Below are positions 45,023 to 54,151 of a DNA stretch of 64,000 nucleotides, in pieces. Origin of the DNA: Beijerinckiaceae bacterium (GTDB lineage Bacteria; Pseudomonadota; Alphaproteobacteria; Rhizobiales; Beijerinckiaceae); NCBI GenBank assembly GCA_947478405.1, contig CANJVX010000007.1, forward strand, positions 1 to 64,000, read 5' to 3'. The notes beneath the pieces were generated by a model. It was given only the letters and a program-made list of their open reading frames with translations. It had not been told where the DNA came from and made no database searches. The stretch's first letter is position 1. Every line of letters starts with the position of its first letter. Position numbers and translations under genes: made by a program.

Positions 45023-45535
45023 TTACGAATTGGCGCCGCCCAAAACCGTGACCGCACGACGGTTCTGCGACCAGCAGGAAATGTCGTTGCAGACCGCCAC
45101 GGGCCGTTCCTTGCCATAGCTGATCGTGCGCAGACGCGAGGCGGGAATGCCGCGTGCCGCCAGATAGGACTTGGCAGCTTCCGCACGGCGTGCGCCCAGA
45201 GCGAAATTATATTCGCGCGTGCCACGCTCGTCCGCGTGACCTTCGATCGTGATCGAATATTGGCCATATTGCGCGAGCCAGGTGGCCTGCTTGTCCAGCG
45301 TCGCCTGCGCCGTCGAGGTCAGTTCCGTGGAATCGCTCTCAAAGAAGACGCGATCGCCAACATTGACGACGAAATCCTGTTGTGAGCCCGGCGTGGATGC
45401 GCCCGCACCAAGCCCCAGTCCGCCCGCACCATTGGTGCCGTCTTCGTTCGGGTTCTTCGAGCACGCAGCCATTGCAAGGCCGATGGAAAGCACGGCCGCA
45501 ATCTTGAGGCTCCGCGCTGAAATCATGAATGACAT
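45023..45535 (-). CDS. pal: Peptidoglycan-associated lipoprotein Pal
   Basis: A 170-residue outer-membrane lipoprotein. The lipobox is LAMAACSK, followed by a short Gly-rich spacer and an OmpA-type domain with TIEGHADERGTREYNFALG and GARRAEAAKSYL, the diaminopimelate-binding segment. It ties the outer membrane to the wall. The start at 45535 follows GGAG. A stem-loop lies just upstream of the ribosome site. Confidence 0.95.
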   Translation of the reverse strand: MSFMISARSLKIAAVLSIGLAMAACSKNPNEDGTNGAGGLGLGAGASTPGSQQDFVVNVGDRVFFESDSTELTSTAQATLDKQATWLAQYGQYSITIEGHADERGTREYNFALGARRAEAAKSYLAARGIPASRLRTISYGKERPVAVCNDISCWSQNRRAVTVLGGANS

Positions 45536-45553
45536 ATCGGGGACTCCTTCACC

Positions 45554-45577
45554 GACCAGATAAGTTGATCTCTGGTC
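45554..45577 (-). other. Stem-loop in the pal leader
   Basis: GACCAGA (45554-45560) and TCTGGTC (45571-45577) pair perfectly with a 10-base loop. It lies about 10 bases upstream of the pal ribosome site, in the tolB-pal gap. The role is unknown; it has no T-run. Confidence 0.4.
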
Positions 45578-45624
45578 TAGTCAGTCTTGGTTAATGTTTG
45601 GTTTACCAGCCCTTGATTGGCTCG

Positions 45625-46956
45625 TTAGCTCAGCAACGGTCCCCAGGCAGGATCGGATCCATAATTTTGGGTCGGCACCTGGAATTCGCCGCGGCCAAAC
45701 ACGTCGGCCATGAAAATCTTCGGGCCACCGCCGCCGCCCGGATCGCGGAAGAACATCACATAGAGCCCGTTGGGCGCCCAGGTCGGGCCTTCATTATGGT
45801 AGCCGTCGGTGATGATGCGTTCACCCGAACCATCGGGCTTCATCACACCAATGCCGAAAGAGCCGCCCTTTTGACGTGTGAAGGCGATGAAGTCGCCTTT
45901 GGGCGACCAGACGGGCGTCGAATAGCGCGCACCTTCCGAATAGGAAATCCGCTTGGCGCCGCCGCCACCCGCGTTCATCACATAGACTTGCTGCGTGCCG
46001 CCGCGGTCAGATTCGAAAACCACCTGCGTGCCATCAGGCGAATAAGAGGGGGACGTATCAATGCCCGCCGTATCGGTCAGGCGCGTGGTGGCGCGCGAGC
46101 GCAAGTCCATTGTGAAGAGATTGGAGGCCGAGCCCTGCGACAGCGACATGATGATCTTCTGACCATCGGGCGAGAAGCGCGGCGAGAAAGTCATGCCCGG
46201 AAAATTACCGACAACTTCGCGTTGGCCAGTCTCGATGTTCAAAATAAATACACGCGGCTCGCCCTTGCCGAAGGACATATAGGCGACATCCTGCGAGGAA
46301 GGCGAGAAGCGCGGCGTTACGACGAGGTCATCGCCTTGCGTGAGATTGCGCACATTGGAGCCATCCTGATCCATGATGGACAGCTTTTTGATTCGGCGCT
46401 CCTTCGGGCCGGTTTCGTCGATGAAGACGACGCGGGAATCAAAAAAGCCTTTCTCGCCCGTGATGCGCGAGAAGATCGCATCCGAGACAATATGCGCCAC
46501 GCGGCGCGCATTGTTGGGATCAGTCACATATTGCTGGCCCGTCACCTGCTGGCCGGTTGAAACATCCCACAGGCGGAACTGTGTCTGCATACGTCCATCA
46601 GCGCCACGTGCCACGCGGCCCGTCACCACGAATTGCGCATTGATCATGCGCCAGGCATCCGCGCGCGGGGGCGCATCGGGATTGCTGATCTGTTCGGGGA
46701 AGGAGCGGGGTTCCAACGGCTGCAGGAAGACCGAGCGGGCAAAATTATTGGTGATAATGCCCGACAATGCGGGGCCTTGGTCGCCCGCAAAATTGGTCAC
46801 CGCAATCGGCACGGGTTGAAAATTCGAGCCGCGTCGCACGTCGAGATATTTCGATTGCGCGAAAGCGCTGCCCGGCATCAGGCCGGCGCCCAGCAGTCCG
46901 CCAGTGAGAAGGCCAGCGGCTTGGCGGCGTGAAAGAAGCAGTTTGGTCTCGCTCAT
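45625..46956 (-). CDS. tolB: Tol-Pal system protein TolB
   Basis: A 443-residue periplasmic protein. After the signal peptide comes the TolB N-terminal domain ([16 protein letters not shown]), then a six-bladed beta-propeller with repeats such as [18 protein letters not shown] and [17 protein letters not shown]. It binds Pal and TolA. The start at 46956 gives a signal with paired arginines (LLSRRQAAG), resembling a Tat signal though without the full FLK pattern. It lies between tolA and pal in the usual order. Confidence 0.94.
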   Translation of the reverse strand: MSETKLLLSRRQAAGLLTGGLLGAGLMPGSAFAQSKYLDVRRGSNFQPVPIAVTNFAGDQGPALSGIITNNFARSVFLQPLEPRSFPEQISNPDAPPRADAWRMINAQFVVTGRVARGADGRMQTQFRLWDVSTGQQVTGQQYVTDPNNARRVAHIVSDAIFSRITGEKGFFDSRVVFIDETGPKERRIKKLSIMDQDGSNVRNLTQGDDLVVTPRFSPSSQDVAYMSFGKGEPRVFILNIETGQREVVGNFPGMTFSPRFSPDGQKIIMSLSQGSASNLFTMDLRSRATTRLTDTAGIDTSPSYSPDGTQVVFESDRGGTQQVYVMNAGGGGAKRISYSEGARYSTPVWSPKGDFIAFTRQKGGSFGIGVMKPDGSGERIITDGYHNEGPTWAPNGLYVMFFRDPGGGGGPKIFMADVFGRGEFQVPTQNYGSDPAWGPLLS

Positions 46957-47000
46957 GAGATGATCTCGCGGGCTATCGGAAGGTGATGTGGCGCATGGCG

Positions 47001-48071
47001 TCAGCCCTGCATTTCGTCGGGATCGAAACGCAGGATACGCGCGCGCCATTGTTCGAAATAGGGTTGGTATTGAGCAGGAATCTTGAGAGGATTGCAGCGG
47101 CGTACCGCGCGCACAGCACTTTCCGCCAAAGTGTTCAAAGACGGATCAGATGGCGGGTTGAGCAGCGAGGGCTGGCCCACAAGCGCGCCGTCCTTCGCAT
47201 ATTCCACCTTGATTTGCGGGATGTAGCGCTGGCCTGAACTCATGCCCAGATAAGACCAGCACTGCTTGTATTGGTCCTGCAAAAGACCATCGAGCGCCGC
47301 CCAAAGCGAGGGCGACATTTTCGGCGCATTGGCGCTGGCCGTTCCAAGCGAAGCTGTCTTGCTGAGCTGTTGTCCCGTGGACGCACGCTGTTGCGCTTGC
47401 TCGCGCGAGAGCAAGCGCGAAATCTCGGTCGGATCGGTCTTGGCCTTCATTGCCTGTTCGTCGCCTGACTTTGCCTTTTGCGCAGGCTTGTCGTCCTTCT
47501 TCTGTTCCAGAAGTTTTGCGACCTGGTCGATCTTGGGCGGCTCGGGCTCTTTCGGGCGCGGCGGAATTTTGGGCGGGACCGGGGTCTCGACCTTTTTCTG
47601 TTCTTGCGGCTTCTGCTTCTCAAGCACTTCGGCCTCTTTAGGAGGCTCTGGCTTGGGTGGTTCTTTCACCGGCTCGGGCGGCTTGGGCGTTGGCGGAGGT
47701 GTTGGGGTCACCTGCTTTTGCTGGGGCGCAGGCAGAGGCTTTTCATCTTGGCCGGGATCAGGCTCGCGCTTGCCTGCTTGCACGGGTGCAGCTGTATCGA
47801 CCTTCGCTTCTTTGATGACAGGTGTCGGGCGTGTCTCGGTCTGTTCGGAAATTTTCTCGGCGCGTGGGGGAAGGGGTTTGGTTTCCTTCGCCGTCTTTTC
47901 ACCGCGCATGATCTGGTTGAATTGTTCGTTGGTGATCATTTCAACCGGGACGCTCTCTTCGGCGTCCTTGAATGCAGGGGTAGCCGAAAAAATGACAAGC
48001 GTCGCCGCCAGCAATGCGGCATGGCCGACTACTGAAGCGATGATGCCGGTCTCGGATACTTTGACCTTCAA
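47001..48071 (-). CDS. tolA: Tol-Pal system protein TolA
   Basis: A 356-residue protein with one N-terminal membrane helix ([19 protein letters not shown]), a long Pro/Lys/Glu-rich middle (about 70-240) and a C-terminal domain ending in a TonB/TolA-like fold ([19 protein letters not shown]). It couples TolQR energy to Pal and TolB during cell constriction. The middle region is proline-rich rather than the alanine-rich helix of E. coli, as in other alphaproteobacteria. Confidence 0.9.
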   Translation of the reverse strand: MKVKVSETGIIASVVGHAALLAATLVIFSATPAFKDAEESVPVEMITNEQFNQIMRGEKTAKETKPLPPRAEKISEQTETRPTPVIKEAKVDTAAPVQAGKREPDPGQDEKPLPAPQQKQVTPTPPPTPKPPEPVKEPPKPEPPKEAEVLEKQKPQEQKKVETPVPPKIPPRPKEPEPPKIDQVAKLLEQKKDDKPAQKAKSGDEQAMKAKTDPTEISRLLSREQAQQRASTGQQLSKTASLGTASANAPKMSPSLWAALDGLLQDQYKQCWSYLGMSSGQRYIPQIKVEYAKDGALVGQPSLLNPPSDPSLNTLAESAVRAVRRCNPLKIPAQYQPYFEQWRARILRFDPDEMQG

Positions 48072-48081
48072 AGCGAGAAGC

Positions 48082-48531
48082 TCACTTTTTTTCCTGCGCG
48101 TTCACCAGCCCCACACTCTTGTAGCCGGCATTGGTGATGATCGACACAACTTCAGCGAGACGTGCATAGATTGTACCCTTTGAAGCCCGCACATAAATGC
48201 GCTGATCAAAACCATCCTTGGCAAGGCTCTGCAGGCGAGCAGGCAGCGCCTCTATCTCGACCGCTTGATCAGCTAGGAAAATCGTACCTTTTTCATCAAT
48301 CGAAATGGAAAGTGGCTTCCGGTCAATATTGAGTGCAGCTGCTTTTGTCTCCGGCAGATCAACAGGCACGCCTGTAGCAAGCAATGGTGCAGCCACCATG
48401 AAAATGATCAGCAACACGAGCATGACGTCGATGAACGGCGTCATGTTGATTTCAGCCATAGCGGCATAGCGGGGAACTCCGCGACGCCTGCGCCCGCCAC
48501 CACCTTTGGAAGCCCCGACCGACATGCCCAT
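48082..48531 (-). CDS. tolR: Tol-Pal system protein TolR
   Basis: A 149-residue ExbD/TolR protein. A single membrane helix carries the essential Asp in INMTPFIDVMLVLLIIFM, followed by a periplasmic domain ending VVSIITNAGYKSVGLVN. The start at 48531 follows GAGGAG at six bases; the longer ORF start lies inside tolQ. It forms the proton-driven stator with TolQ, 10 bases downstream of tolQ's stop. Confidence 0.95.
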   Translation of the reverse strand: MGMSVGASKGGGGRRRRGVPRYAAMAEINMTPFIDVMLVLLIIFMVAAPLLATGVPVDLPETKAAALNIDRKPLSISIDEKGTIFLADQAVEIEALPARLQSLAKDGFDQRIYVRASKGTIYARLAEVVSIITNAGYKSVGLVNAQEKK

Positions 48532-48541
48532 GAAAAACTCC

Positions 48542-49270
48542 TCAGCTGTTCTTGCCGCGATCGACGCTGATTTCGATGGTGCGCGACAGCTCGTAGGAAA
48601 ATTCATCGGCAAAATTTTCCATGCGCGCCCGTGAGCGCGCCACTTTGCCAGACAGGATATTATAGAAAACCAACGCAGGAATCGCTGCAAACAGACCAAT
48701 GGCCGTTGCGAACAAGGCCTCGGCAATGCCCGGCGCCACAACAGCCAGCGATGTGTTCTTCGATGCGGCAATCGAGCGGAATGAACTCATAATGCCCCAG
48801 ACTGTGCCGAATAGACCAACGAATGGTCCGGCGGACGCAACAGAAGCCAGCACCAGCAGATTGGATTCCAATCGCTCGACTTCGCTAGAAATGGAAATAT
48901 CGAGCACTTTTTCAACGCGCGCTAGCGTCCCCATAGCGAAAGAGGAGTGGGCGCCTTTATGTCTCTCCCATTCCGCCATGGCTGCCACAAACATTCTGGC
49001 AGTGGTGCTGGTTTCAGTTTTGCTGACGGCATTATTAAGTTGCGTAAGAGTTGGGTACGACAAGTAACTTGCTTCAAAGCTGTCCATTGTCGCCTTGGCG
49101 TTGTGCAGGACGATGTACTTCTCGACGATAATGGCCCAGACCCAGACGGAGGCGGCGAGCAGGCCGACCATCACCGTCTGCACGACGAAATGGGCTCCCC
49201 AGAACATATTCCAGATGGAGACTTCTGTGGATGCGGTAAGCGCGCTCGAAGCAATGTCGGCAGGATTCAT
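48542..49270 (-). CDS. tolQ: Tol-Pal system protein TolQ
   Basis: A 242-residue inner-membrane protein of the ExbB/TolQ/MotA family. It has three helices, with GPFVGLFGTVWGIMSSFRSI and APGIAEALFATAIGLFAAIP as the conserved pore helices. The start at 49270 (MNPADIASS) follows AAGGA; the ORF start at 49330 has no support and would run through a structured leader. It is first of the tolQRAB-pal set on this strand. Confidence 0.95.
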   Translation of the reverse strand: MNPADIASSALTASTEVSIWNMFWGAHFVVQTVMVGLLAASVWVWAIIVEKYIVLHNAKATMDSFEASYLSYPTLTQLNNAVSKTETSTTARMFVAAMAEWERHKGAHSSFAMGTLARVEKVLDISISSEVERLESNLLVLASVASAGPFVGLFGTVWGIMSSFRSIAASKNTSLAVVAPGIAEALFATAIGLFAAIPALVFYNILSGKVARSRARMENFADEFSYELSRTIEISVDRGKNS

Positions 49271-49299
49271 CGAATTATCCGTCCTTTGTACGACCCATA

Positions 49300-49354
49300 T
49301 GTCGCAGAGCGACTGGGACGTTCGACTCAACGTCCCCGCTGTTCCTCTGCGACA
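49300..49354 (-). other. 55-base double stem-loop in the tolQ leader
   Basis: Outer arms TGTCGCAGAG (49300-49309) and CTCTGCGACA (49345-49354) pair perfectly over 10 bp. Inner arms GGGACGTT (49315-49322) and AACGTCCC (49329-49336) pair perfectly over 8 bp around a six-base loop. It ends 30 bases upstream of the tolQ ATG and has no T-run after it, so it looks like a structured mRNA leader rather than a terminator. Confidence 0.6.
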
Positions 49355-49476
49355 AATCGGTCAATTCTGGGGCCGGTCATGCAGAAACCGGCCAAGCCTT
49401 TGACCACAGACGAGTTAAGCATTATTTGAGGTTAATATCGGGTTAGCGTTACCGCATTGCGGTGATCGCTTAACCT

Positions 49477-49884
49477 TTAGGCAGCCAGCGTGGCGCGCAG
49501 GAAAGCGGGCAGGCGGCAGGGGCGGCCATCGACCACACAGGCGATACGCACATTGGCTTCGATCAAGAGTTCGTCGCCGCGCTTGATGCGCTGGGCCAAT
49601 TCCAGGGACGCGCCCGCCAAGTCGAGGATCTCCGTCTCGATGGTGAGCAGATCATCCATACGGGCGGGTTTGAGAAAATCGACATTCATAGCGCGCACGG
49701 CAAAACCGAAGCGCTCAGCCGCGTCGCTGGCGAGCACAGCGCCCTGATCAACACCTTTTGAGCGCAGCCATTCCGTACGCCCACGCTCCATGAAGCGCAG
49801 ATAAGACGCGTGATAGACGACGCCGGAAAAGTCCGTGTCCTCGTAATAGACGCGGATGGGGAAAGTATGGGGGGAGGGGGTCAT
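49477..49884 (-). CDS. ybgC: Tol-Pal-associated acyl-CoA thioesterase YbgC
   Basis: A 135-residue hot-dog thioesterase. The pattern VYYEDTDFSGVVYHASYLRFMERGRTEW holds the conserved Asp of the active site. Its start overlaps the stop of the MazF-like gene as ATGA, so it is translationally coupled to a toxin. In most alphaproteobacteria ybgC follows ruvB directly; here a toxin-antitoxin pair lies between them. Confidence 0.93.
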   Translation of the reverse strand: MTPSPHTFPIRVYYEDTDFSGVVYHASYLRFMERGRTEWLRSKGVDQGAVLASDAAERFGFAVRAMNVDFLKPARMDDLLTIETEILDLAGASLELAQRIKRGDELLIEANVRIACVVDGRPCRLPAFLRATLAA

Positions 49885-50237
49885 GCGCGGCTCATTGCGT
49901 CGTTGTTGGTATCGGCCAGACCCAGAAAGATGATGATGGACTGGTTCAGCTTTTGAAGATCCAAAATGCTCAGCTGTCCGATCTTTTTACCCAGTTTCGA
50001 TTTTGGGACTGTGGTGACCTTATCGGCCATCAATCGCGACATACGTTCGAGTCCATTCTCCTTGGTTGCTTCAATGAGCATACGAAATGCTGGGCTCTCT
50101 GTTGGGTCGCTGGTGATGGAGCAGACGGTAATAGAGGCCGTTTCGTTGTAAGCATCATTCTGGATAATCACGCAGGGGCGAGGCTTGCTCGCATAATCAG
50201 GGCCTCCAGCGACGGTCCAGATCTCGCCTCGTTTCAT
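49881..50237 (-). CDS. mazF: MazF/PemK-type endoribonuclease toxin
   Basis: A 118-residue toxin. The start MKRGEIWTVAGGPDYASKPR, the RPCVIIQND block and VTTVPKSKLGKKIGQL match the MazF/PemK family, with the catalytic Arg in KPRPCVI and Thr in SITVCSIT. It cleaves RNA in the cytoplasm. It overlaps the antitoxin stop by four bases upstream and the ybgC start by four bases downstream. Confidence 0.92.
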   Translation of the reverse strand: MKRGEIWTVAGGPDYASKPRPCVIIQNDAYNETASITVCSITSDPTESPAFRMLIEATKENGLERMSRLMADKVTTVPKSKLGKKIGQLSILDLQKLNQSIIIFLGLADTNNDAMSRA

Positions 50238-50476
50238 TTCGACCAGATTTCAGAGATGGAATCGATAAAGTCCTGATCTTCTTTTTCGTAAGGGCTCATG
50301 GCGACAGCCCGTGACTGGCGGCGGGCTTCCGCAAGCCATTCCGGCGAGCGGGTATCTGGCACCCAAATCTGGACAAGCCGCAGCCCCTTTTCGCGCTGTC
50401 GCTTGCGAAAATCATTGACCTTGCGCCGCGTCGCGAGGCGCTTCTCATCTTCAGGTCGCTTGGGTGCACTAGACAT
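50234..50476 (-). CDS. MazE-type antitoxin (DUF3018)
   Basis: An 80-residue antitoxin of the DUF3018 family, which pairs with MazF. The N-terminal basic helix region RRKVNDFRKRQREKGLRLVQ should bind DNA, and the acidic C-terminal YEKEDQDFIDSISEIW should wrap the toxin. It starts 15 bases from a perfect 16-base palindrome, the likely operator for self-repression. Confidence 0.87.
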   Translation of the reverse strand: MSSAPKRPEDEKRLATRRKVNDFRKRQREKGLRLVQIWVPDTRSPEWLAEARRQSRAVAMSPYEKEDQDFIDSISEIWSK

Positions 50477-50490
50477 GGAGCTTTCCCGTG

Positions 50491-50506
50491 AGGTTACATG
50501 TAACCT
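50491..50506. promoter_or_regulatory. 16-base palindromic operator of the MazEF-type pair
   Basis: AGGTTACATGTAACCT is perfectly self-complementary. It lies between the ruvB stop and the antitoxin start, as expected for an autoregulated toxin-antitoxin promoter. Confidence 0.65.
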
Positions 50507-50538
50507 AGATCAGGGCCGCATATTTGGCAAGGACGAAT

Positions 50539-51582
50539 TTACTCATCCCCCTCGGCAAACAGGCCGAATTGGGTCGAGGCATCTCGCGCAGGCGCTTCCA
50601 GCCCCAGATGTTTGAAAGCTGCAGGCGTCAGAATCCGCCCGCGCGGTGTGCGTTGGATGAAGCCTTGCTGCAGCAAATAAGGCTCGATGATTTCTTCAAT
50701 CGCATCGCGCGGTTCTGATAGTGCAGCCGCAATAGTTTCAATGCCAACCGGCCCGCCGCCAAATTTCAGCGCGACCGTGTCAAGATAGCGGCGGTCCATC
50801 ATGTCCAGACCGATGGCGTCGACATCCAGCAGCAGAAGTGCCTTGTCAGCCACCGTGCGCGTGACGGTGGCATTATTGTCGACAATGGCAAAATCACGCA
50901 CGCGCCGCAGCAGTCGGCCCGCAATGCGTGGCGTGCCACGTGCACGGCGCGCGATTTCATGTGCGCCATCATCCGACATGGGAATACCCAGCACGCGTGC
51001 GCCACGCGCGACAATGCCCTGCAATTCTTCCACCGTATAAAAATTGAGCCGGATCGGAATACCGAAACGATCACGCAGAGGCGTGGTCAAAAGGCCCGCG
51101 CGTGTGGTCGCGCCCACAAGCGTGAATTTGGCGAGATCAATTTTGACGGAACGCGCAGCAGGGCCTTCGCCGATGATGAGATCAAGCTGGAAATCTTCCA
51201 TCGCCGGATAAAGAATTTCCTCCACCGCCGGATTGAGGCGATGGATTTCATCGATGAAGAGCACATCGCGCTCTTCGAGATTGGTGAGCTGGGCGGCGAG
51301 GTCGCCCGCTTTCGCGATGACGGGGCCGGAGGTCGAGCGGAAGTTGACGCCCAGTTCACGTGCCACAATTTGCGCCAGCGTTGTCTTGCCCAAGCCTGGC
51401 GGGCCAACAAAGAGCACGTGATCGAGGGCTTCGCCGCGCGCTTTCGCAGCCTCGATGAAAATTTTCAAGTTTTTGCGTGCAGCTTCCTGCCCCGTGAAAT
51501 CCATCAGGGTCATTGGGCGGATCGAGGCATCCGTGTCGTCGCCGCGCGTTTCAGCCGAGACGAGGCGGGGATTATCACTCAC
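50539..51582 (-). CDS. ruvB: Holliday junction helicase RuvB
   Basis: A 347-residue AAA+ motor with the N-terminal [13 protein letters not shown], Walker [13 protein letters not shown], Walker [12 protein letters not shown] and the [19 protein letters not shown] sensor block. It drives branch migration with RuvA. The start overlaps the ruvA stop by four bases. It is last of the ruvCAB operon; the MazEF-type pair follows. Confidence 0.97.
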   Translation of the reverse strand: MSDNPRLVSAETRGDDTDASIRPMTLMDFTGQEAARKNLKIFIEAAKARGEALDHVLFVGPPGLGKTTLAQIVARELGVNFRSTSGPVIAKAGDLAAQLTNLEERDVLFIDEIHRLNPAVEEILYPAMEDFQLDLIIGEGPAARSVKIDLAKFTLVGATTRAGLLTTPLRDRFGIPIRLNFYTVEELQGIVARGARVLGIPMSDDGAHEIARRARGTPRIAGRLLRRVRDFAIVDNNATVTRTVADKALLLLDVDAIGLDMMDRRYLDTVALKFGGGPVGIETIAAALSEPRDAIEEIIEPYLLQQGFIQRTPRGRILTPAAFKHLGLEAPARDASTQFGLFAEGDE

Positions 51583-52193
51583 TTCGAAAGCTCCTTCAGG
51601 CCGCGGCGGATCAGCGCCTGCGTGCCCGCGTCTTCGCCCAAAGCGGTAACGCTTGCGGCAATGGCAGCTGCAGCTTGCGGGCGCCCGTAGCCCAGATTGA
51701 CCAGCGCGGAAATCGCATCCTGCACGGGCTTGGGCACTGAGTTGTTTTCCTCGCCCGCAAGGCGCGCGAGATTGGGATCGACAGAGCCAAATTGCGGCGC
51801 CTTGTCTTTCAGTTCCAAGACAATGCGCTGCGCCAGTTTTGGCCCCACGCCAGGTGTCCGCGCAACGGTTGCTTTGTCTTGCATGGCAATGGCGGAGGTC
51901 AATTCATTGGGTGCCAGAATGCCTAGAATGGCCAGCGCGACTTTCGCGCCCACGCCTTGCACTGTCAGCAACAAGCGAAACCAGTCTCGCTCAGCATCGG
52001 ACGAAAAGCCAAACAGGCGGATTGCATCTTCGCGAACCTGCGTCTCGATGGCGAGGGTGGCGGCTTCCCCCACGCGCGGGAGTTTCTGTAACGTGCGCGA
52101 TGAACATTGCACGACATAGCCCACGCCTTGCACATCAATGATCACATGATCCTCGGCGTAGGAATCGATAATGCCCTTCAGCTTGCCGATCAT
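51579..52193 (-). CDS. ruvA: Holliday junction protein RuvA
   Basis: A 204-residue protein that forms the tetrameric junction-binding cup. It opens [20 protein letters not shown], has the HhH motifs [13 protein letters not shown] and [13 protein letters not shown], and ends with the RuvB-binding domain ([17 protein letters not shown]). It overlaps both ruvC and ruvB by four bases, so the three genes are coupled. Confidence 0.97.
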   Translation of the reverse strand: MIGKLKGIIDSYAEDHVIIDVQGVGYVVQCSSRTLQKLPRVGEAATLAIETQVREDAIRLFGFSSDAERDWFRLLLTVQGVGAKVALAILGILAPNELTSAIAMQDKATVARTPGVGPKLAQRIVLELKDKAPQFGSVDPNLARLAGEENNSVPKPVQDAISALVNLGYGRPQAAAAIAASVTALGEDAGTQALIRRGLKELSK

Positions 52194-52711
52194 GCCTTCA
52201 CCTTTTTCAGATTGGCCGCGAGCTGGCGCGAGCCGCGGTGCTGAGCATGGCAGATCGCGACGGCCAATGCATCCGCCGCATCGGGCGAGGATGCGTCACT
52301 TCTGGGCAGCAGCACTTTGATCATCATGCCCACTTGTGTCTTTTGCGCGTGGCCTGCACCCACAACCGTCTTCTTCACCAGATTGGCCGCATATTCTGCC
52401 ACCGGAATGCCCGCGAGCGCGGGGACGAGAAGGGCGATGCCGCGCGCTTGGCCCAGTTTCAGTGTCGATTGCGGATCGCGATTGACGAAGGTCTCTTCGA
52501 CGGCTGCTTCATCGGGCATGTGTGCGTGAACGATGCTGGCAATGCCGTCATGCAATTGGCGCAAGCGATCGGCGAGCGACAATGATCCGTCCGAATGGAC
52601 AGTTCCGCAGGCGACATAAGAGAGGCGCGATCCTTGTGCTTCGATGATCCCCCAGCCGGTGTTGCGCAGGCCGGGGTCGAGGCCAAGAATCCGAATCGTT
52701 TGCAAAGTCAT
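52190..52711 (-). CDS. ruvC: Holliday junction resolvase RuvC
   Basis: A 173-residue resolvase with the acidic active site: Asp in [15 protein letters not shown], Glu in [10 protein letters not shown] and two Asp in [15 protein letters not shown]. It cuts junctions at a consensus sequence. It is first of ruvCAB. Upstream is a tandem hairpin array shared with the divergent TSUP gene. Confidence 0.97.
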   Translation of the reverse strand: MTLQTIRILGLDPGLRNTGWGIIEAQGSRLSYVACGTVHSDGSLSLADRLRQLHDGIASIVHAHMPDEAAVEETFVNRDPQSTLKLGQARGIALLVPALAGIPVAEYAANLVKKTVVGAGHAQKTQVGMMIKVLLPRSDASSPDAADALAVAICHAQHRGSRQLAANLKKVKA

Positions 52712-52733
52712 GGTAATTGATTATCCCGCTCAC

Positions 52734-52859
52734 AAGGCGGTGTCGCTAGCACCGCCCCACTAAAGCAAGGCGGTGTCGCTAGCACCGCCCCACTAAAGCA
52801 AGGCGGTGTCGCTAGCACCGCCCCACTAAATCAAGGTGGCGTCGCTAGCGCTGCCCTGA
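52734..52859. repeat. Tandem array of four 33-base hairpin units
   Basis: Units start at 52734, 52767, 52800 and 52833 with an exact 33-base period. The first three are identical over AAGGCGGTGTCGCTAGCACC and the following GCCCCACTAA; the fourth is partial and diverged. Each unit holds GGCGGTG/CACCGCC with loop TCGCTAG. It occupies the divergent ruvC-TSUP gap. There are no spacers, so it is not CRISPR. Confidence 0.9.
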
Positions 52860-52881
52860 CAGTCGCCAGCTGGAGATCCTG

Positions 52882-53661
52882 TTGCCCTTTGAATTGAGCC
52901 TTGCAGCCGTCACGGAGATCCTTGTGCAACCGCGCACGTGGGAATTGGCGGCCATTATCCTTGTTGGCGGGGTTGTGCGCGGCTTTTCGGGGTTTGGTGG
53001 AGCGCTGATCTTCATTCCTCTGGCGTCTGCCCTTGTAGGCCCCAAGCTCGCCATTCCGATTTTCTATCTGATCGATCTGTGCACAGCGACGCCCTATGGC
53101 CTGCGCATGGTGCCCAAAGCGAGCCTGCGCGAGGTCGGTCCCATGCTGGTGGGCAGCTGGATAGCGGCGCCCTTTGGCGGCTGGATTCTGGTGACGATTG
53201 ATCCCGACACTTTGCGCTGGGCGACCAGTTTCATGGTTCTGGCCATGGTTGGCCTATTGGCGTCAGGCTGGCGCTACGGGCAGGAACCCCGCCCTGCGCT
53301 GTCTCTGGGGCTGGGCGGCACGGCCGGGTTGTTGGGTACAGCCACCGGCATTTCAGGGCCCGTGATCATTGCCTATTTTCTGGGAAGCCGCGCCTCTGCT
53401 GAATTGGTTCGGGCTAATATTATGGCCTTTTACGCGCTGGCGTCGCTGGGCTCGGATATTGTCTTCTTCTGGAATGGTCTCTTCACGCTGGAAGCTTTGG
53501 TCTATGCGGCACTGGCAGCCCCACTCTACGCGGTGGGGCTTGCGCTGGGCACCCGTGTTTTTGGGCGCTCCAGCGACAAAGCCTATCGTCTGGTGGCTTT
53601 TATTCTCATCACGGCGTCTGCCATTTCCGGCATGCCGCCGGTCAGTGCCCTGATCCGTTAG
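52882..53661 (+). CDS. TauE/SafE (TSUP) family membrane transporter
   Basis: A 259-residue membrane protein with repeated TSUP motifs: GGVVRGFSGFGGALIFIPLA and GGTAGLLGTATGISGPVI. It differs strongly from the TSUP protein at 16297. The predicted start is TTG 52882, with GGAG seven bases upstream. The ligand is unknown. It converges on the ArsC-like gene and the two stops share four bases. Confidence 0.83.
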   Translation: MPFELSLAAVTEILVQPRTWELAAIILVGGVVRGFSGFGGALIFIPLASALVGPKLAIPIFYLIDLCTATPYGLRMVPKASLREVGPMLVGSWIAAPFGGWILVTIDPDTLRWATSFMVLAMVGLLASGWRYGQEPRPALSLGLGGTAGLLGTATGISGPVIIAYFLGSRASAELVRANIMAFYALASLGSDIVFFWNGLFTLEALVYAALAAPLYAVGLALGTRVFGRSSDKAYRLVAFILITASAISGMPPVSALIR

Positions 53662-53999
53662 AGAAAGGGCTCGACCTTCTCAGCAGGGCGGCAGACGGCA
53701 GCCTTTTTGCCCTTCACGACAATCGGGCGCTCCATCAGGATCGGATGGGCGAGGATGGCGTCGAGGATCTGGGCGTCGCTCATCTTGGCTTCCTCGAGAC
53801 CCAGAGTTTCCAGCGTCGTGCCCTTGGTCCGCAGGATCTGGCGGGGTGAGAGGCCCAGCATCGCCAGAAGGCCCGTCAGCTGCGACCGGTCCGGCGGGGT
53901 TTTCAGATATTCGACAATCTCCGGCTCAATCCCGGCATCCTTGATCATGCCCAGAACAGTGCGCGAGGTGCCGCAGGCGGGATTATGGTAAATGCGCAT
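53658..53999 (-). CDS. arsC: ArsC-like (glutaredoxin-type) arsenate reductase
   Basis: A 113-residue thioredoxin-fold protein with the catalytic Cys 9 in HNPACGTSRTVL and the LTGLLAMLGLSPRQILR and HPILMERPIVV blocks. The length and motifs match the glutathione/glutaredoxin-dependent arsenate reductase family, which includes YfgD-type proteins with other roles. No ars operon genes adjoin, so arsenic function is not assured. Confidence 0.87.
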   Translation of the reverse strand: MRIYHNPACGTSRTVLGMIKDAGIEPEIVEYLKTPPDRSQLTGLLAMLGLSPRQILRTKGTTLETLGLEEAKMSDAQILDAILAHPILMERPIVVKGKKAAVCRPAEKVEPFL

Positions 54000-54151
54000 G
54001 AAACCTCACGATTTTATAGTCATGATAGGCAGTTGGCGCCATTCTGTGCCCGGTAAGTGGCCGGGTCGATGACGATGGGGAAGAAGGCCGTGCTTGACAC
54101 CCGCGCCCCTCTCACGCCTCTTCGCGCAAACGCATCTTCGAGGCAAGGTCG

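Noticed and set aside
43649-46560. Plus-strand ORFs of 430 and 320 residues over tilS, cpoB and tolB
   Set aside because: Antisense frames of proven minus-strand genes; composition is odd and there are no motifs.
47266-48183. Gly/Ser/Phe-rich plus-strand ORF over tolA
   Set aside because: It is the antisense of the proline-rich middle of TolA.
52734-52859. Possible CRISPR array
   Set aside because: The 33-base units adjoin each other with no spacers and no cas genes are present.
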